From Arthrobacter sp. (lineage in GTDB: Bacteria > Actinomycetota > Actinomycetes > Actinomycetales > Micrococcaceae), in contig JAHFUZ010000029.1 in assembly GCA_023264815.1 (NCBI GenBank), positions 1-59,933 of the forward strand: a stretch of DNA of 59,933 bases, in the 5' to 3' direction. Each line of letters opens with the position of its first letter. The first letter of the stretch is position 1. A program made the translations under genes and the position numbers. Below the pieces are notes generated by a model that saw only the letters and a list, made by a program, of their open reading frames with translations, did not search any database and was not told the DNA's origin. Shown piece by piece: positions 59,833-59,933 of the stretch.

Positions 59833-59933
59833 GTTGACAGCTGGGGTTGATATTTTCTTACGCGGCTGAGGCCGCGTTTTTTATTGTCTCAAACTCGATG
59901 GGTGTCAGCCGTCCGAGGGCGCGTTGACGGCGT
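59833..59933 (-). mobile_element. end of an IS3-family insertion sequence
   Basis: The minus strand encodes RRQRALGRLTPIEFETIKNAASAA before a stop at 59858, the C terminus of an IS3-type OrfB transposase. The terminal ~25 bp (AGTTGACAGCTGGGGTTGAT on the plus strand) are likely the IS end. Only this edge is in the window. The inner limit of the IS, around 59830-59834, is approximate. Confidence 0.8.
59858..59933 (-). CDS. IS3-family transposase OrfB, C-terminal fragment
   Basis: Only 24 residues and the stop are visible. The R-A-L-G-R-L-T-P-I-E-F-E pattern is characteristic of the IS3 OrfB (rve core) C terminus. The rest lies beyond the right edge of the window. Confidence 0.8.
   Translation of the reverse strand, partial: RRQRALGRLTPIEFETIKNAASAA

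Overview
The window reads as a high-GC actinobacterial chromosome, most likely Arthrobacter or a close Micrococcaceae relative. Supporting signs are strong GC bias at third positions, purine-rich RBSs, a dimethylglycine oxidase close to the Arthrobacter globiformis enzyme as I remember it, a relic of a mycothiol-dependent formaldehyde dehydrogenase, a DUF222/HNH gene and a c-di-AMP riboswitch before an NlpC/P60 gene. The genus is an inference from recognised proteins; no database was searched.

Region 1 (1-15 kb) is catabolic. It opens with thiolase, enoyl-CoA hydratase and 3-hydroxyacyl-CoA dehydrogenase genes (beta-oxidation of a CoA thioester). It continues with a TetR-controlled CMD/hydroxyacid dehydrogenase pair and then a set matching the five chemical steps from cyclohexanol to adipate: SDR alcohol dehydrogenase, cyclohexanone-type Baeyer-Villiger monooxygenase, HSL-type hydrolase, ChnD-like zinc alcohol dehydrogenase and aldehyde dehydrogenase. 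An AcoR/MimR-like activator and an MHS-family importer complete it. The hydrolase/monooxygenase operon and the importer share an operator-like box.

Region 2 (15-21 kb) is mixed: a BTAD regulator, an MmyB-type regulator, ilvD, a LigD-type polymerase, a broken PIG-L deacetylase and ridA. Region 3 (21-36 kb) is glycine betaine and one-carbon catabolism. A probable five-gene operon (Rieske betaine monooxygenase, its reductase, BCCT transporter, PurU, dimethylglycine oxidase) is flanked by LysR and IclR regulators. A formate-dehydrogenase-like gene and a dead mscR relic with an intact promoter lie nearby. Region 4 (36-40 kb) holds two unknown proteins, a decayed PEP-synthase/rifampin-phosphotransferase-like gene, an SDR and a riboswitch-controlled NlpC/P60 protein.

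Region 5 (40-46.3 kb) is a copper island: a CsoR-type operator, a broken copZ, DUF6153, DUF305 lipoprotein, BNR-repeat lipoprotein, CcdA, multicopper oxidase and a broken lgt. Region 6 (46.4-59.9 kb) is an accessory island. It carries Fic/Doc and RelE-type toxin-antitoxin pairs, a lipoprotein, a TOTE-type primase/helicase, a beta-flower protein, a frameshifted protein with an RX5H motif, a DUF6308 pair and a zinc-ribbon/GIY-YIG/BRCT fusion. It ends with a TIGR04141/DUF6119 gene cut by an IS3-family element. A palindrome of consensus GTGTGGACANTGTCCACAC recurs between these modules, and two copies of a 154-bp repeat containing a decayed tRNA-Leu 3' half sit 6,530 bp apart. This points to repeated integration at a tRNA-like site and is the least explained structure here.
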